Program-made: the position numbers and the translations under genes
Notes under the pieces: model-generated
The model's database searches: none
The model's input: the letters and a program-made list of their open reading frames with translations, nothing else
Told to the model about the DNA's origin: nothing
NCBI GenBank assembly: GCA_017307505.1
Contig: JAFKEE010000036.1
Coordinates: 89,446 to 153,445 of the forward strand
Direction of reading: 5' to 3'
Length of the DNA: 64,000 nt
Source of the DNA: Acidobacteriota bacterium
GTDB lineage: Bacteria; Acidobacteriota; Terriglobia; Bryobacterales; Bryobacteraceae
Part shown: positions 1 through 11,030 of the stretch, one piece after another
How positions within the stretch are numbered: the first letter of the stretch is position 1
How the letters are laid out: every line of letters begins with the position of its first letter

Positions 1-1
1 G

Positions 2-1333
2 GCCTGCGCGTTCATACCGTTGCAGGCCGAGGTTCCCTCCTTAGTGGCGATCCAGGACGCCCGCATCGTCACCGTCAGCGGAGCCGTCATCGAGAAGGGG
101 ACGGTCGTCCTCAAGGACGGCATCATTGCCGATGTCGGCCCCAGCGCAGCCGTTCCGGCCGGGGCCTGGGTGGTTGATGGCAAAGGGCTTACGGTCTATC
201 CGGGTCTGATTGACGCCTTCAGTACCTGGGGCCTTCCGGAGGCGCCGGTTCAGGTCTCTGCCGCCGGCGGCCGGGGCGCCCAGGCTTCTGCGACACCCGG
301 ACAGACTGCTCCTCCAAGGTCTCGTGGTCCTGAAGACCGGCCCGGCACGAACAGCTGGGTGATGGCGGCCGATCTCGTTAAAAATACTGAACGTCGCGTG
401 ACTTTAGCGCACGGCGGCGGGTTTACCACCGCGGTGACCTTCCCCCGGCAGGGCCTGGTGGGCGGGCACGGGGCGGTTGTGAATCTGGGCGGCGAGACTT
501 CCGGGGCCATGATCGTCGAGCCTGACGCCGGTCTTTACATGTCCACAACTCCCTCAGGCTATTTGGGTTACCCGAATTCGCTGATGGGCGTGCTGGCTTA
601 CTTCCGGCAGCTCTGGATCGACGCCAACTACTACAAAATGGCCAAGGAGATGTACGCGAAGTCGCCCCAGACGATTCCGCGCCCTGCCTACGACCGCGCC
701 CTGGAAGGAGTACTCAGCACAAAACGGGTGCTGCTGCCAGCCGCCGGCCCGGTCCAGATGGAGCGTATGGTCAAGCTGGGCAAAGAGTTACAGACATCCG
801 TCGTGCTCTGGGGCGTGACCGAGGGCTACCGCATGGCCGACGAATTGAAGAAGTCCGGCACGCCGGTGGTTCTGAATGTGAAGTGGCCGACGCGCGAACG
901 GGACCGTGATCCGGATCTGATTGACACCATGAAGGTTCTGGAGCACCGGGACAAGGCTCCGACGGCCCCGATTGTCCTGGCCAAGGCCGGGGTGAAGTTC
1001 GCTGTCTCGTCCGACGGCCTGGATGCCCCGAAGGACATCCTGAAGGCCCTCAAGAAATCGATCGACATGGGGTTGCCCAAGGAAGCCGCGATTCGCGCAC
1101 TGACGCTGAGCGCCGCCGAGATCTACGGTGTCGATCAGCGGATGGGTTCGATCGACAAAGGGAAGATGGCGAACCTCGTCGTGGTCAAAGGCGACCTGTT
1201 CGACGAAAGGTTGACGATAGCAATGATTTTTGTTGACGGAGTCAAGTATTTGCCGCCGCCGGATCCACCGCAAACACCGGGCGGAAACGCGGGCGGTAAC
1301 CGTCCGTCGACCGTGGATCAGGAGGAGAACTAG
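2..1333 (+). CDS. Exported amidohydrolase-like protein lacking HxH (5' end outside window)
   Basis: The frame is open back to base 2 and the first residues look like the end of a signal peptide, so the true start lies upstream of the window; a TTG at 20 is only the first possible start inside it. The protein has the composite amidohydrolase fold: an N-terminal strand domain, VYPGLID, then the C-terminal signature SIDKGKMANLVVVKGD. Where canonical members have PGxIDxHxH, this one reads PGLIDAFSTW, so the metal-binding HxH is missing. It is first of three consecutive paralogues, with 3 bp to the next. It may be a structural or non-hydrolytic partner. The family call is firm; substrate and activity are unknown. 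Confidence 0.85.
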   Translation, partial: ACAFIPLQAEVPSLVAIQDARIVTVSGAVIEKGTVVLKDGIIADVGPSAAVPAGAWVVDGKGLTVYPGLIDAFSTWGLPEAPVQVSAAGGRGAQASATPGQTAPPRSRGPEDRPGTNSWVMAADLVKNTERRVTLAHGGGFTTAVTFPRQGLVGGHGAVVNLGGETSGAMIVEPDAGLYMSTTPSGYLGYPNSLMGVLAYFRQLWIDANYYKMAKEMYAKSPQTIPRPAYDRALEGVLSTKRVLLPAAGPVQMERMVKLGKELQTSVVLWGVTEGYRMADELKKSGTPVVLNVKWPTRERDRDPDLIDTMKVLEHRDKAPTAPIVLAKAGVKFAVSSDGLDAPKDILKALKKSIDMGLPKEAAIRALTLSAAEIYGVDQRMGSIDKGKMANLVVVKGDLFDERLTIAMIFVDGVKYLPPPDPPQTPGGNAGGNRPSTVDQEEN

Positions 1334-1336
1334 ACC

Positions 1337-2689
1337 ATGCGAACGATCCTACTTGGCCTCCTGACACTGGTGGGCCTCTCGGCGCAGAACACCGTCGTCA
1401 TTCAAAACGGAATTATCCATACGGTTACCAAGGGAACCATCACCGGTTCCGTCGTGATCGTGAATGGGAAGATCACCGAGGTCGGGGAGAAGGTGATGAC
1501 CCCGGCCGGAGCGAAGATCGTGGACGCGAGCGGCAAGCACGTGATCCCGGGCATCATCGACTGCCACACGCACATCGCCGTCGATGCGATCAACGAAGGC
1601 AGCGTCTCTGTCAGTTCGATGGTGGGGGTCGATGACGTCGTCAACAACGAGCGCATGGACATCTATCGCGCGCTGGCCGGCGGAGTCACGACGGCCAACG
1701 TGCTGCATGGCAGCGCCAACGCGATTGGCGGCAGGAATGTCGTGTTGAAGATGCGCTGGGGCAAAGATGCGGACGGGTTGGTTTTCAAGGAAGCGAAGCC
1801 CGGCCTGAAGATGGCGCTGGGTGAGAACCCGAAGCGGCAGGGCATGCAGACGACCGGCTTCGGCGCGCAGGCCGGACAGCAGAATCTGCGCTATCCCGGT
1901 ACGCGTATGGGCGTGGAGGATGTGATTCGCGAAGCCTTCACGAATGCCAAGGAATACCAGAAAGAGTGGAAGGACTACGAGGCGAAGAAGGCGAGGGGCG
2001 AGATGGCGCTGCCACCGCGGCGCGACCTGCAGCTGGAGACGCTGGTGGAAGTGCTGGAAGGAAAGCGCCTGGTGCATGCGCACTGCTACCGCGCCGATGA
2101 AATCCTGATGCTGTTGCGGGTCTCGCAGGAGTTCGGCTTCAAGATCGCCACCCTGCAGCATGTGCTGGAAGGCTACAAGGTGGCCAAGGAGATTGCGGCG
2201 GCGGGCGTGGGCGCGTCGACGTTCTCTGACTGGTGGTCGTACAAGGTGGAAGCCTATGACGCCATTCCTTACAACGCCGCGGTGCTGCAGAAGAAAGGCG
2301 TGCTGGTGAGCCTGAACTCGGATGACGCAGGCGGGGCCGAGCTGATGCGGCGGCTGAACACTGAAGCGGGCAAGATCATGAAGTATGGCGGCGTGACAGA
2401 AGACGAAGCGCTGGCGATGATCACGATCAACCCCGCCAAGCAGTTGGGCATCGACCAGTATGTGGGCTCGATTGAAGCCGGCAAGCAGGCGGATCTCGTG
2501 ATCTACGACAAGGATCCGCTGTCGATCTTCTCCAAGGTAGAGAAGGTGTTCATCGACGGGCAGCAGTACTTCGACCGGGACGGCGACATGAGCGCGCGGC
2601 CGCGCAAGGAGGCCGAGAAGAAGGGCCTGCTGGAGAAGGAAAAAGAGACCGAACGGCGGAATGCGCCGCAGACGAGGAGGCCTTCGTGA
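1337..2689 (+). CDS. Secreted metal-dependent amidohydrolase (imidazolonepropionase/prolidase-like)
   Basis: This 450-residue protein has a short signal peptide ending near SAQN. It keeps the full metallo-amidohydrolase set: PGIIDCHTH near residue 73, HAHC and LQHVLEG in the barrel, NSDDAGG as the metal Asp, and the end SIEAGKQADLVIYDKDP. A strong AGGAGG lies about 9 bases before the ATG. It is the only one of the three tandem paralogues with intact catalytic residues, which suggests it supplies the hydrolase activity, perhaps on cyclic imides or dipeptides. The C-terminus is a charged Arg/Glu/Lys tail. Confidence 0.9.
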   Translation: MRTILLGLLTLVGLSAQNTVVIQNGIIHTVTKGTITGSVVIVNGKITEVGEKVMTPAGAKIVDASGKHVIPGIIDCHTHIAVDAINEGSVSVSSMVGVDDVVNNERMDIYRALAGGVTTANVLHGSANAIGGRNVVLKMRWGKDADGLVFKEAKPGLKMALGENPKRQGMQTTGFGAQAGQQNLRYPGTRMGVEDVIREAFTNAKEYQKEWKDYEAKKARGEMALPPRRDLQLETLVEVLEGKRLVHAHCYRADEILMLLRVSQEFGFKIATLQHVLEGYKVAKEIAAAGVGASTFSDWWSYKVEAYDAIPYNAAVLQKKGVLVSLNSDDAGGAELMRRLNTEAGKIMKYGGVTEDEALAMITINPAKQLGIDQYVGSIEAGKQADLVIYDKDPLSIFSKVEKVFIDGQQYFDRDGDMSARPRKEAEKKGLLEKEKETERRNAPQTRRPS

Positions 2690-4002
2690 GAAGCCGCGGA
2701 TTGTTGGGAATCATCCTGGCCGCCAGTGTTTATGCGGGCGCGAACGATACGATGCTGATCCGGAATGCGACCGTGCATCCGGTTTCCGGGCCGAAGCAGG
2801 AGAACGTTTCGGTGCTGGTGGTGGACGGCAAGATTGCCGAAGTGGGCGCGAAGATCGCGACGAAGGGCAAGATCAAGATCGTCGAAGGCAAGGGCCTGCA
2901 TGTGTATCCGGGCATGATCGATTCTGGTTCACCGGTGGGCATGTCGGAGATCAGCTCGGTGCGCGAGACGACGGATACAGGTGAGCTCGGGGACTTCAAC
3001 CCGCAGCTCCGCGCGCTGATCGCGGTGAATCCGGAGAGCGAGCATATTCCGGTGGTGCGGGCCAACGGCATCACGTCGGTGATGGTGCTGCCGGGTTCGA
3101 TGGGCGGCCGCGGCGGTGGTGGTGGCAGCATCATCAGCGGCCAGGTGTCGATGATTCACCTCGACGGCTGGACCTGGGAGGAGATGGAGATCAAGCGGGA
3201 TGCCGCGCTGCAGCTGGTATGGCCGGCGATTGCCTCGCGCGGGCGTGGCGCGACCGACGACGACCTGCCTCCGGCTTTGGCCGCGCGGCGCATGACGTTT
3301 GCGCAGGCGAAGCGGAACCAGGAAGAAGAGGTTCGCAAGCTGAAGGAGTTTGTGGAAGCGGCACGGCGGTATCAGAAGGCCAAGGCGGGCAAGGAGCCGG
3401 GGCTGAAGCCGGATCTGAAGTTCGAAGCGATGCTGCCGGTGCTGGATGGCAAGCGGCCGATCATGGTGCTGGCTTCGCGGGAACGGGAGATCCGGGAAGC
3501 GGTGGATTGGGCGGAACGCGAGCGGTTGAAGATCGTGCTGGCCAATGTGCGCGAGCCCGGCAAGATGACGGAGGAGCTGGCGAGGAAGAAGATCCCGGTG
3601 ATTCTGGGGTCGCCATTCACGACGCCGATCGACGATGACGCTGCTTATGATGAGCCATTCACGCTGGCGGCCCTTCTGAACAAAGCCGGGGTGAAGATTG
3701 CGTTCGCGAGTTTCGGAACGCAGTTTGCGCGGAACCTGCCGTATGAGGCGGGCCAGTCGGTGGCGTTCGGACTGCCCTATGATGAGGCGCTGAAGTCGGT
3801 GACTTTGAACGCGGCGGAGATCTGGGGTGTCGCGGATCAGTATGGGTCGATTGAGCCGGGGAAGTGGGCGGATCTCGTCGTGACGGATGGGGATCTGCTG
3901 GAGGTGAAGACGAACGTCAAGATGATGTTCATCAAGGGGGCTCCGGTGGATCTGGAGTCGAAGCACACGAAGCTGTACAAGAAGTATCTGGCCCGGCCGT
4001 AG
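2686..4002 (+). CDS. Exported amidohydrolase-like protein lacking HxH
   Basis: Third member of the tandem set, 438 residues, with a GTG start inside GTGA that overlaps the preceding stop; GAGGAGG lies six bases upstream, so translation is probably coupled. It has a signal peptide, then VYPGMIDSGSP where an HxH is expected, a Gly-rich loop around residues 140-150, and the end SIEPGKWADLVVTDGDLLE. The metal Asp motif (SD) of the barrel also looks absent (FASFGTQ). It most resembles the first gene of the set and is probably catalytically altered. A terminator follows within 60 bp. Confidence 0.87.
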   Translation: MRSRGLLGIILAASVYAGANDTMLIRNATVHPVSGPKQENVSVLVVDGKIAEVGAKIATKGKIKIVEGKGLHVYPGMIDSGSPVGMSEISSVRETTDTGELGDFNPQLRALIAVNPESEHIPVVRANGITSVMVLPGSMGGRGGGGGSIISGQVSMIHLDGWTWEEMEIKRDAALQLVWPAIASRGRGATDDDLPPALAARRMTFAQAKRNQEEEVRKLKEFVEAARRYQKAKAGKEPGLKPDLKFEAMLPVLDGKRPIMVLASREREIREAVDWAERERLKIVLANVREPGKMTEELARKKIPVILGSPFTTPIDDDAAYDEPFTLAALLNKAGVKIAFASFGTQFARNLPYEAGQSVAFGLPYDEALKSVTLNAAEIWGVADQYGSIEPGKWADLVVTDGDLLEVKTNVKMMFIKGAPVDLESKHTKLYKKYLARP

Positions 4003-4025
4003 CGGGGTCGGGCTGGTGATTCCGG

Positions 4026-4057
4026 GGAGGCTGGCTTTCGGGCTGGCCTCCTTTTTT
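4026..4057 (+). terminator. Rho-independent terminator of the amidohydrolase operon
   Basis: A 10-bp stem with two G-U pairs (GGAGGCTGGC / GCTGGCCTCC) and a TTTCGG loop is followed by six T. It lies 24 bp after the third amidohydrolase stop. Confidence 0.8.
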
Positions 4058-4191
4058 ATTTGTGGGAGCTTGGGGTCTTCGTTGGGATGGTGGGATTGAC
4101 GTTGGGGTTTTGGTGAAGGCGTTCGCCAAGGGCGGTTCGGCGCGCATTCAGCGCTAACCGTCCAGACGGAAGTCCGCAGCCAGATTCCTGC

Positions 4192-4263
4192 TATCTGTGT
4201 GGATCCGTGTGAATCTGTGGCTCTCATTTACTGGCCACAGATTCACACGGATTCACACGGATA
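4192..4263. repeat. Long imperfect inverted repeat in intergenic spacer
   Basis: Arms 4192-4221 and 4234-4263 are complementary over 30 bp with two mismatches, of which 19 bp are perfect, around a 12-bp loop. The right arm contains the 10-mer ATTCACACGG twice in tandem. It lies in the 450-bp gap 4003-4456, which otherwise shows only the terminator. The ATCCGTGTGAATCTGTGG-type sequence resembles dispersed intergenic repeats of large soil-bacterial genomes; its function is unknown. Confidence 0.7.
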
Positions 4264-4456
4264 GCGTAGCGCCATCTGCCTGAAATTCCGAATGCTGACA
4301 GCTGAGAGCTGACAGCGGAAAGCTTTTGTCTTCATCCCCAACAGAGAGAGAACCCCAGCCCCATGCCCCCTGTCGTTACCCCCGGGCAATGCCACGCCCG
4401 AGGTCAAAGTGGGAAGGCAGTTCTATGGCTTGGGCAGAGGGGAATGCTCGGGGGCG

Positions 4457-4753
4457 TTAGTCGACTACGCCGCGCCAGGTTTTGCCCTTCTGGTCTCTTA
4501 GGATCACGCCGTAGCCGTCGGAGACTCCGGAGATGAAGTTGCCGTGGTCGTCCCGGAAGCGGTAGCGGATGGTGTCGTCCGCCATACGCTCGGCCATGCC
4601 TCGCCAGGATTGGCCGAACTCGTCTCGAAGATGGATGAACTCGCCATCCCCGGGACCCGAGATGTTGCGGTTCATCGAGTCCGTGAAGCGGTAGAAGCCG
4701 CCGGGCACGGTTGTCTTACTCCGTCTTCTTCGGTAAATCATGTGATCTGGCAT
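4457..4753 (-). CDS. Hypothetical protein with two ~35-residue repeats
   Basis: I do not recognise the family. The protein is about 98 residues from the chosen ATG at 4753; an ORF to 4807 would run into dtd. It is essentially two tandem repeats with the pattern YRFxDxxxNxISGxxDGxxxxLRDxxGxxWRG, the second ending three residues from the stop. The N-terminus is Arg-rich (IYRRRRSK). No signal peptide, membrane segment or clear ribosome site is seen. The regular repeat supports a real gene. It is divergent to dtd with about 45 bp between starts. Confidence 0.6.
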   Translation of the reverse strand: MPDHMIYRRRRSKTTVPGGFYRFTDSMNRNISGPGDGEFIHLRDEFGQSWRGMAERMADDTIRYRFRDDHGNFISGVSDGYGVILRDQKGKTWRGVVD

Positions 4754-4797
4754 AGTATCGGCGCTTGCCGGCCGGCACACTATAGGATGAATACCTG

Positions 4798-5238
4798 ATG
4801 CGCGCAATTCTGCAACGAGTGAGCAAGGCCAGTGTGGAAGTGGAGGGCCGGATTACCGGAGCCATCGGCCAGGGGATCCTGGTGCTGTTGGGGGTCTCCC
4901 ACCCCGACAGCGAGGCGGAGGCGGACTATCTGCTGGACCGGATTACCGGCTTGCGGATGTTCAACGATGCGGCCGGAAAGATGAACCTGAGCCTCAAGGA
5001 CGTGGGCGGGAGTCTGCTGGTGGTTTCCCAGTTCACCCTGTATGGCGACACGCGGAAAGGCCGGCGGCCGAGTTTCGACCTGGCGGCTCCGACAGAGCAG
5101 GCCCGGCGGTTGTACGAATACTTCGTCCTGCAGGCGCGGGCCGCGGGTGTGCCCACGGAGACGGGCGAGTTCCAGGCGCACATGGACGTGCAACTGGTGA
5201 ACGATGGGCCGGTCACCTTCGTGCTGGAGTCGAAGTAG
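4798..5238 (+). CDS. dtd: D-aminoacyl-tRNA deacylase
   Basis: This 146-residue cytosolic enzyme removes D-amino acids (and mischarged Gly) from tRNA, recycling the tRNA. Both active-site signatures are present: SQFTLYGD starting at residue 77 and the Gly-cisPro element NDGPVTF at 135-141. Length and N-terminus ([13 protein letters not shown]) are typical, so the ATG at 4798 is secure. It is divergent from the small repeat protein and convergent with the enolase-superfamily gene, with 19 bp between stops. Confidence 0.96.
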   Translation: MRAILQRVSKASVEVEGRITGAIGQGILVLLGVSHPDSEAEADYLLDRITGLRMFNDAAGKMNLSLKDVGGSLLVVSQFTLYGDTRKGRRPSFDLAAPTEQARRLYEYFVLQARAAGVPTETGEFQAHMDVQLVNDGPVTFVLESK

Positions 5239-5257
5239 TCGAAACCGGGCTTGCGCC

Positions 5258-6370
5258 CTATTCGCCGTACCTGGGGTCGATCTCGATGCCCAGACCGGGT
5301 CCGGTGGGCAGGGTGATGAAGCCATTCTCGGGGACCAGCGGCGTTTTCAGGATGCGCTTGCCTCCGGGCTCCATGATGAACTCCTGCGCGTAGCGGCAGA
5401 CCGGCGTAGAGGCTACCATGTGCAGGCAGGCCGCCAGGCCGATGTTGTGCGAAGTGTCGTGGGGCGTGTAGCCCAGGCCGGCCGCATCCGCCATGGCTGC
5501 GATCTTCTTGCACTCGCTGACCCCGCCGGCCTTGGTGACGTCAGCCTGCACCATGTCGACGGCTCCGGCTTCGATCATCTTCTGGAAGTCGTAGCGGGTG
5601 TGATCCTGTTCGCCGCCGGCGATGAAGAGATCGAGCGCTGCATTCACCTTGGCGGTGGCCGCATAGTCAGTGAACGGGACGGGCTCCTCAAACCAGAACA
5701 CATCGTACTTCTCGAGCATGCGTCCGATCTGGATGGCGCGGGGCACGCTGTAGCCGGAGTTGGCGTCGACCATGAACTCGGGCTTGGGTCCGATGGCGGA
5801 GCGCACTTCGCGCACCATGTCATGGTCAGGGTACTTGGGATCGGCGTCGAAGCCGTGGCGGGCCGCGATTTTGATCTTGGTGGCCGTGAAGCCGCTCTCG
5901 ATGGCGGCGGCGCAGAGTTTGGCCTGGTCGACGGGGGCACGGTCGCGGCTGGTGTAGCTGGCGTACATGCGGATGCGGTCGCGCACGGCTCCGCCTAACA
6001 GCGTGGAGACGGGCACTCCGAGGGCCTTGCCGACTACATCGTGGAGGGCGATGTCGACGGCGGAGATGGCCATGGAGGCCGACTGGCCGCGGGTCTTGTA
6101 GAGGCCGATGTAGAGCTTCTGCCAGATCTCCTCAATGCGGAAGGCGTCCATGCCGAGGATGAGCGGCTTGAGCATCTCGGCGAAGGTGACGTTGAGCGGG
6201 CCGTTGGAAGGGCTGGGCTCGCCGACGCCGGTGATGCCGCCGTTGGTGTAGAGGCGGTAGAAGATGTAGCCGTTGGCGTTGACTGCCTTGAGGTCAGTGA
6301 TTTTGAGGGGCGGCAGGCCTTTGAGGAGAGGCGCCAGGCCAAGGGCGCCGAGGAAGGCTCGACGTTTCAT
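5258..6370 (-). CDS. Exported mandelate racemase/muconate lactonizing-type enzyme
   Basis: The protein has 370 residues from the ATG at 6370, beginning MKRRAFLGALGLAPLL, a twin-arginine-like export signal. The enolase-superfamily barrel is intact: KIK at 165-167 as the base pair, metal ligands D202, E228 and E254, and H304 in TPHDTSH. This pattern fits the mandelate racemase/L-Ala-D/L-Glu epimerase/sugar-acid dehydratase group. The substrate cannot be told from sequence. A longer open frame upstream has no support as coding. Confidence 0.9.
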   Translation of the reverse strand: MKRRAFLGALGLAPLLKGLPPLKITDLKAVNANGYIFYRLYTNGGITGVGEPSPSNGPLNVTFAEMLKPLILGMDAFRIEEIWQKLYIGLYKTRGQSASMAISAVDIALHDVVGKALGVPVSTLLGGAVRDRIRMYASYTSRDRAPVDQAKLCAAAIESGFTATKIKIAARHGFDADPKYPDHDMVREVRSAIGPKPEFMVDANSGYSVPRAIQIGRMLEKYDVFWFEEPVPFTDYAATAKVNAALDLFIAGGEQDHTRYDFQKMIEAGAVDMVQADVTKAGGVSECKKIAAMADAAGLGYTPHDTSHNIGLAACLHMVASTPVCRYAQEFIMEPGGKRILKTPLVPENGFITLPTGPGLGIEIDPRYGE

Positions 6371-6434
6371 GCGTGAACATGATGTCACAGGTGGCGCCGG
6401 GTTGCAGAGCTGGGCACAGCCCCCAAAACACAAC

Positions 6435-6453
6435 AGCCTCCCGAGGGGAGGCT
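6435..6453 (-). terminator. Candidate terminator hairpin
   Basis: An 8-bp perfect stem AGCCTCCC / GGGAGGCT with a 3-base loop is followed on the minus strand by a T-rich stretch (TGTTGTGTTTT). It lies between the small ORF at 6483-6629 and the enolase-superfamily gene. Confidence 0.5.
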
Positions 6454-6482
6454 TCAGGCAGTGCCATATGGCGTTTCGCGGC

Positions 6483-6629
6483 TTAACAGAAAACCCCCAC
6501 GAGTTGAAGAGGCAGCGCCGACTGCCTGATCGCCGCTTGCGCCGCTGCGTTGAAGTCGCGTGGGTAGCCCGTCGCTGTCGCTCCGGGATGCGCGGGCGCC
6601 TTTGCCATTTTCGCAGCCGGCAGGGCCAT
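6483..6629 (-). CDS. Candidate small ORF (48 residues)
   Basis: I do not recognise this peptide, which begins MALPAAKMAKAPAHPG and ends LQLVGVFC. The case for translation is positional: an AAGGAG ribosome site sits five bases before the ATG, a terminator for the upstream gene lies about 100 bp before it, and a hairpin with T-rich tail follows the stop. It is Ala/Pro-rich, with no signal peptide or membrane segment. It could be chance, since the GC-rich strand is open for long stretches. Confidence 0.3.
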   Translation of the reverse strand: MALPAAKMAKAPAHPGATATGYPRDFNAAAQAAIRQSALPLQLVGVFC

Positions 6630-6726
6630 GGGGACTCCTTCCGGAGTGCCGTCCGGGGCCGGGATTCGACCGGCCCCAGACGGAAGGTAACCAAGTGACA
6701 TCGCGTCTCAGCACGAGCAAGGACAG

Positions 6727-6747
6727 TAAAAAGTCCGCAAGCGGAGA
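6727..6747 (-). terminator. Terminator of the secreted protein gene at 6764-7690
   Basis: On the minus strand, 17 bases after the stop codon, a TCCGC-TT-GCGGA hairpin is followed by CTTTTT. Confidence 0.65.
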
Positions 6748-6763
6748 CCTGCGAAACCAGGCT

Positions 6764-7690
6764 TTACTGCGGAGCAGGGTTGCGGTTCTGGAAGACGAGA
6801 ACCGGCGACGGCTGGCCCGCGGTCCAGATGAACGAGTAGTTGGGGCTGGGTACGTTGACGAGCGCACCGTTGACATAGAGGGCGAGGAGTTGGGAGCCCT
6901 GATCCTCGGCGATCGTGTAAGAGCCGGCGCTCAGGCCGCAGACCTGCAGTTCTCCGTTGCCGTCGGCGAAGTAGCTGTTCACCACTCCCAGAGGATCCGT
7001 GACGTCGAATTGCCAGCCGGAGCCGGCCGCGTAGGCACCGCTGCTCTGGAGCAATTGCTTGGTGACGGAGAGGCAGAACGTGGCGGTGTCGTTCTTGGCC
7101 TTGAAGTTGTCCGACTTGGACGCGGACGGCATGAAGCCGTGGAAGCAGCCGTTGCCGCAGGGGTTGTCGACAAGGGTGGGGTCGCCGACGAAATTGGCGA
7201 CCGGGGTGGCCCAGACTTTATAGGCGCCGCCGTTGTTCGGCGTGGGCGCGAAGTCCGTGGGGCAGGTGGCATTCGCGAGACGGATGGTGATGGCGCCCAG
7301 TTCGGTGTGATCCTGGTCGAGACCGATGGGATGCACGGGTCCACCGACGCCGGTGTAGGCAACAATCACGCCGTTCAGAACCTGGAATCTGCGATTGGAC
7401 ACTACGTCTGTGCTCAGCAGAGTTTTGCCACTGGGGTCGGTGACCTGGAAGTAATAGTCGCCATCGTCAAGGCCGGCGGCATGGGCCGGGGCATTGGGGC
7501 CCGGGCCGCCATCCAGGTACACGGCACACGTAGAGGAGTACTGATTGTGATTGACGGCCGTGCCATCGCCAAGAGTAGTGAAAATGGCTCCGCTGGAGGC
7601 TTTGGGTTGCGCTTTCACCGTGGCGGAAAAGATGACCAATCCGGCCAGAATTGAAGCCGCGGTGAGTGTTAGGGTTCGAAGCGTTTTCAT
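6764..7690 (-). CDS. Secreted protein of unknown function, prealbumin-like fold likely
   Basis: This 308-residue protein starts at the ATG at 7690 (MKTLRTLTLTAASILAGLV), with GGAAG about 11 bases upstream and a clear signal peptide ending near VKAQ. The mature part is rich in Gly, Asp, Asn and aromatic residues, contains several Cys pairs, and includes a segment like SpaA/prealbumin repeats (GLSAGSYTIAEDQGSQ). It is probably an extracellular beta-sandwich or adhesion-type protein. No catalytic motif is visible, and it appears to be a single-gene transcript with its own terminator. Confidence 0.75.
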   Translation of the reverse strand: MKTLRTLTLTAASILAGLVIFSATVKAQPKASSGAIFTTLGDGTAVNHNQYSSTCAVYLDGGPGPNAPAHAAGLDDGDYYFQVTDPSGKTLLSTDVVSNRRFQVLNGVIVAYTGVGGPVHPIGLDQDHTELGAITIRLANATCPTDFAPTPNNGGAYKVWATPVANFVGDPTLVDNPCGNGCFHGFMPSASKSDNFKAKNDTATFCLSVTKQLLQSSGAYAAGSGWQFDVTDPLGVVNSYFADGNGELQVCGLSAGSYTIAEDQGSQLLALYVNGALVNVPSPNYSFIWTAGQPSPVLVFQNRNPAPQ

Positions 7691-7850
7691 TTTGATTTGT
7701 CTTCCGTTCAAGTGAGCAAGTCCTGTAGGGAGGAGATGCGGCGGCGGGTCAGAGACGGAAGCTGGCGTTTTCACGCACGGCTGCGACCTGGTGCGGCGAC
7801 GGGGCTTTTCCTCCACAAAAGACCATCTAAGGTCTAAGCTACGGATTCAA

Positions 7851-7867
7851 TTCTAGACGTACTAGAA
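7851..7867. promoter_or_regulatory. Inverted repeat upstream of the secreted protein gene
   Basis: TTCTAG-acgta-CTAGAA is a perfect 6-bp dyad in the 233-bp gap 7691-7923, about 160 bp before the start codon at 7690. It may be an operator. No convincing promoter hexamers are seen nearby. Confidence 0.25.
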
Positions 7868-7923
7868 CCAAAGGCCCACCAGTAGAACACCGTATTTCCT
7901 CGGTGCAATCCCCGTGGAAACGC

Positions 7924-9842
<1,919 letters not shown>

Positions 9843-9846
<4 letters not shown>

Positions 9847-11030
9847 GCGGGCACCACCGTTCCAGTGAGATCGCCGAAGCCGATGCGGTAGCCGGAACCC
9901 TGGCACCAGCCGCGCAGCGTGACGGTGTCGCCGTCTTCTAGGAAAGCTCGGGTCTCGCCGGTGTCGAGGGTGAGGGGGCGGGTGCCGTTCCAGGCGAGTT
10001 CCAGGAGGGAACCGAAGGAATCGGGCGTGGGTCCGCTGATGGTGCCGGAGCCGCAGAGATCGCCGGGGCGGACCGGGGCTCCGTTGGAGGTGAGGTGTTG
10101 GAGTTGCTGGCGCATGGACCAGTACATATGGCGGAAGTTGGTGCGGGCGAGGCAGGTGGCGCGTGGAGCACCGGCGGGCTGGAGCCAGACTTCGAGATGG
10201 ATGTCGTAATTGCGGGGCTCGGGGGTCTGGAGGTGCGGCAGGGGTTCGGGCTGCTGCGGAGGGCCGTCGACGAGGAAGGGCTCGAGGGCGTCGAGGGTGA
10301 CGATCCAGGGGGAGATGGAGGTGAGGAAGCTTTTGGCGAGGAAGGGCCCGAGGGGCTGATACTCCCAGCGCTGGATGTCGCGGGCGGACCAGTCGTTGAG
10401 GAGGACGAGGCCGAAGATGTCCGTATTGGAGCCGAGGAAGAAGCCGGTTTCGAGCTCGATGTCGAGGCGGCGGCAGGGGGCGTAGACGGCGGTCTGGTTG
10501 TCGGCCGTGAGCTGGCCCTTGGGGCGGCGGACGGGGGTACCGCTGAGAGCGACAGTGCCACTTTTGCCGTGATAACCGATGGGCAGCCAGCGCCAGTTGG
10601 GCAGGAGAGGATTGGCTGGGTCGCGGAACATGCTGCCGACGTTGGTGGCGTGTTCGAGGGAGGAGTAGAAGTCGACGTAGTCGCCGATGCGGGCGGGCAG
10701 GAGGAGCTCGACGTCTTCGCTGCGGTGGAGGGCGGAACCGGGCTGATCTCGAAGTTCCGGGTTTTCGGCGTTCAGGAGCCAGGAGATTTTCGCGCGCAGT
10801 TCGCGCCAGGCGGCCGGACCGCGGGCCATGAGGGCGTTGAGGGAGTCGCCTTCCAGCAGGCCCAGTGCGGCGAGGTCGAGGATGTGATCGCCGATGGCGA
10901 CGCCGGGGCGGGGATCGCCTGGTTTGGGCGTGAAGATGCCGAACGGGAGGTTCTGGAGTGGGAACGGATGATCTGGCGGTACGGGGACCCAGCTCTTCAG
11001 GGTGGGGTCATTCGGTTGATAAGAAGCCAT
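9843..11030 (-). CDS. fahA: Fumarylacetoacetase
   Basis: Last step of tyrosine/homogentisate breakdown: fumarylacetoacetate to fumarate plus acetoacetate. The 395 residues carry the family signatures: DFYSSLEHATNVG at 120-132 (metal Asp and catalytic His), DIELETGFFLG at 190-200 (metal Glu pair), NDWSARDIQRWEYQPLGPF from 212, and GSGTISGP. The ATG at 11030 was chosen because MASYQPNDP fits the known N-terminus; it overlaps the upstream gene by 23 bp. It forms a coupled unit with aacS. Confidence 0.94.

Noticed and set aside
6653..6676. tRNA-like T-arm (GGGGCCGG hairpin with TCGAATC loop)
   Set aside because: The loop lacks the first T of the T-loop and no acceptor, D- or anticodon arms surround it. 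I also considered tRNA-Sec here and found no matching fold.
6725..6770. Three-way-junction RNA (outer CAGTAAA/TTTACTG pairing)
   Set aside because: The pieces are better explained as the minus-strand gene end with its terminator hairpin and T-run; no known riboswitch core matches.
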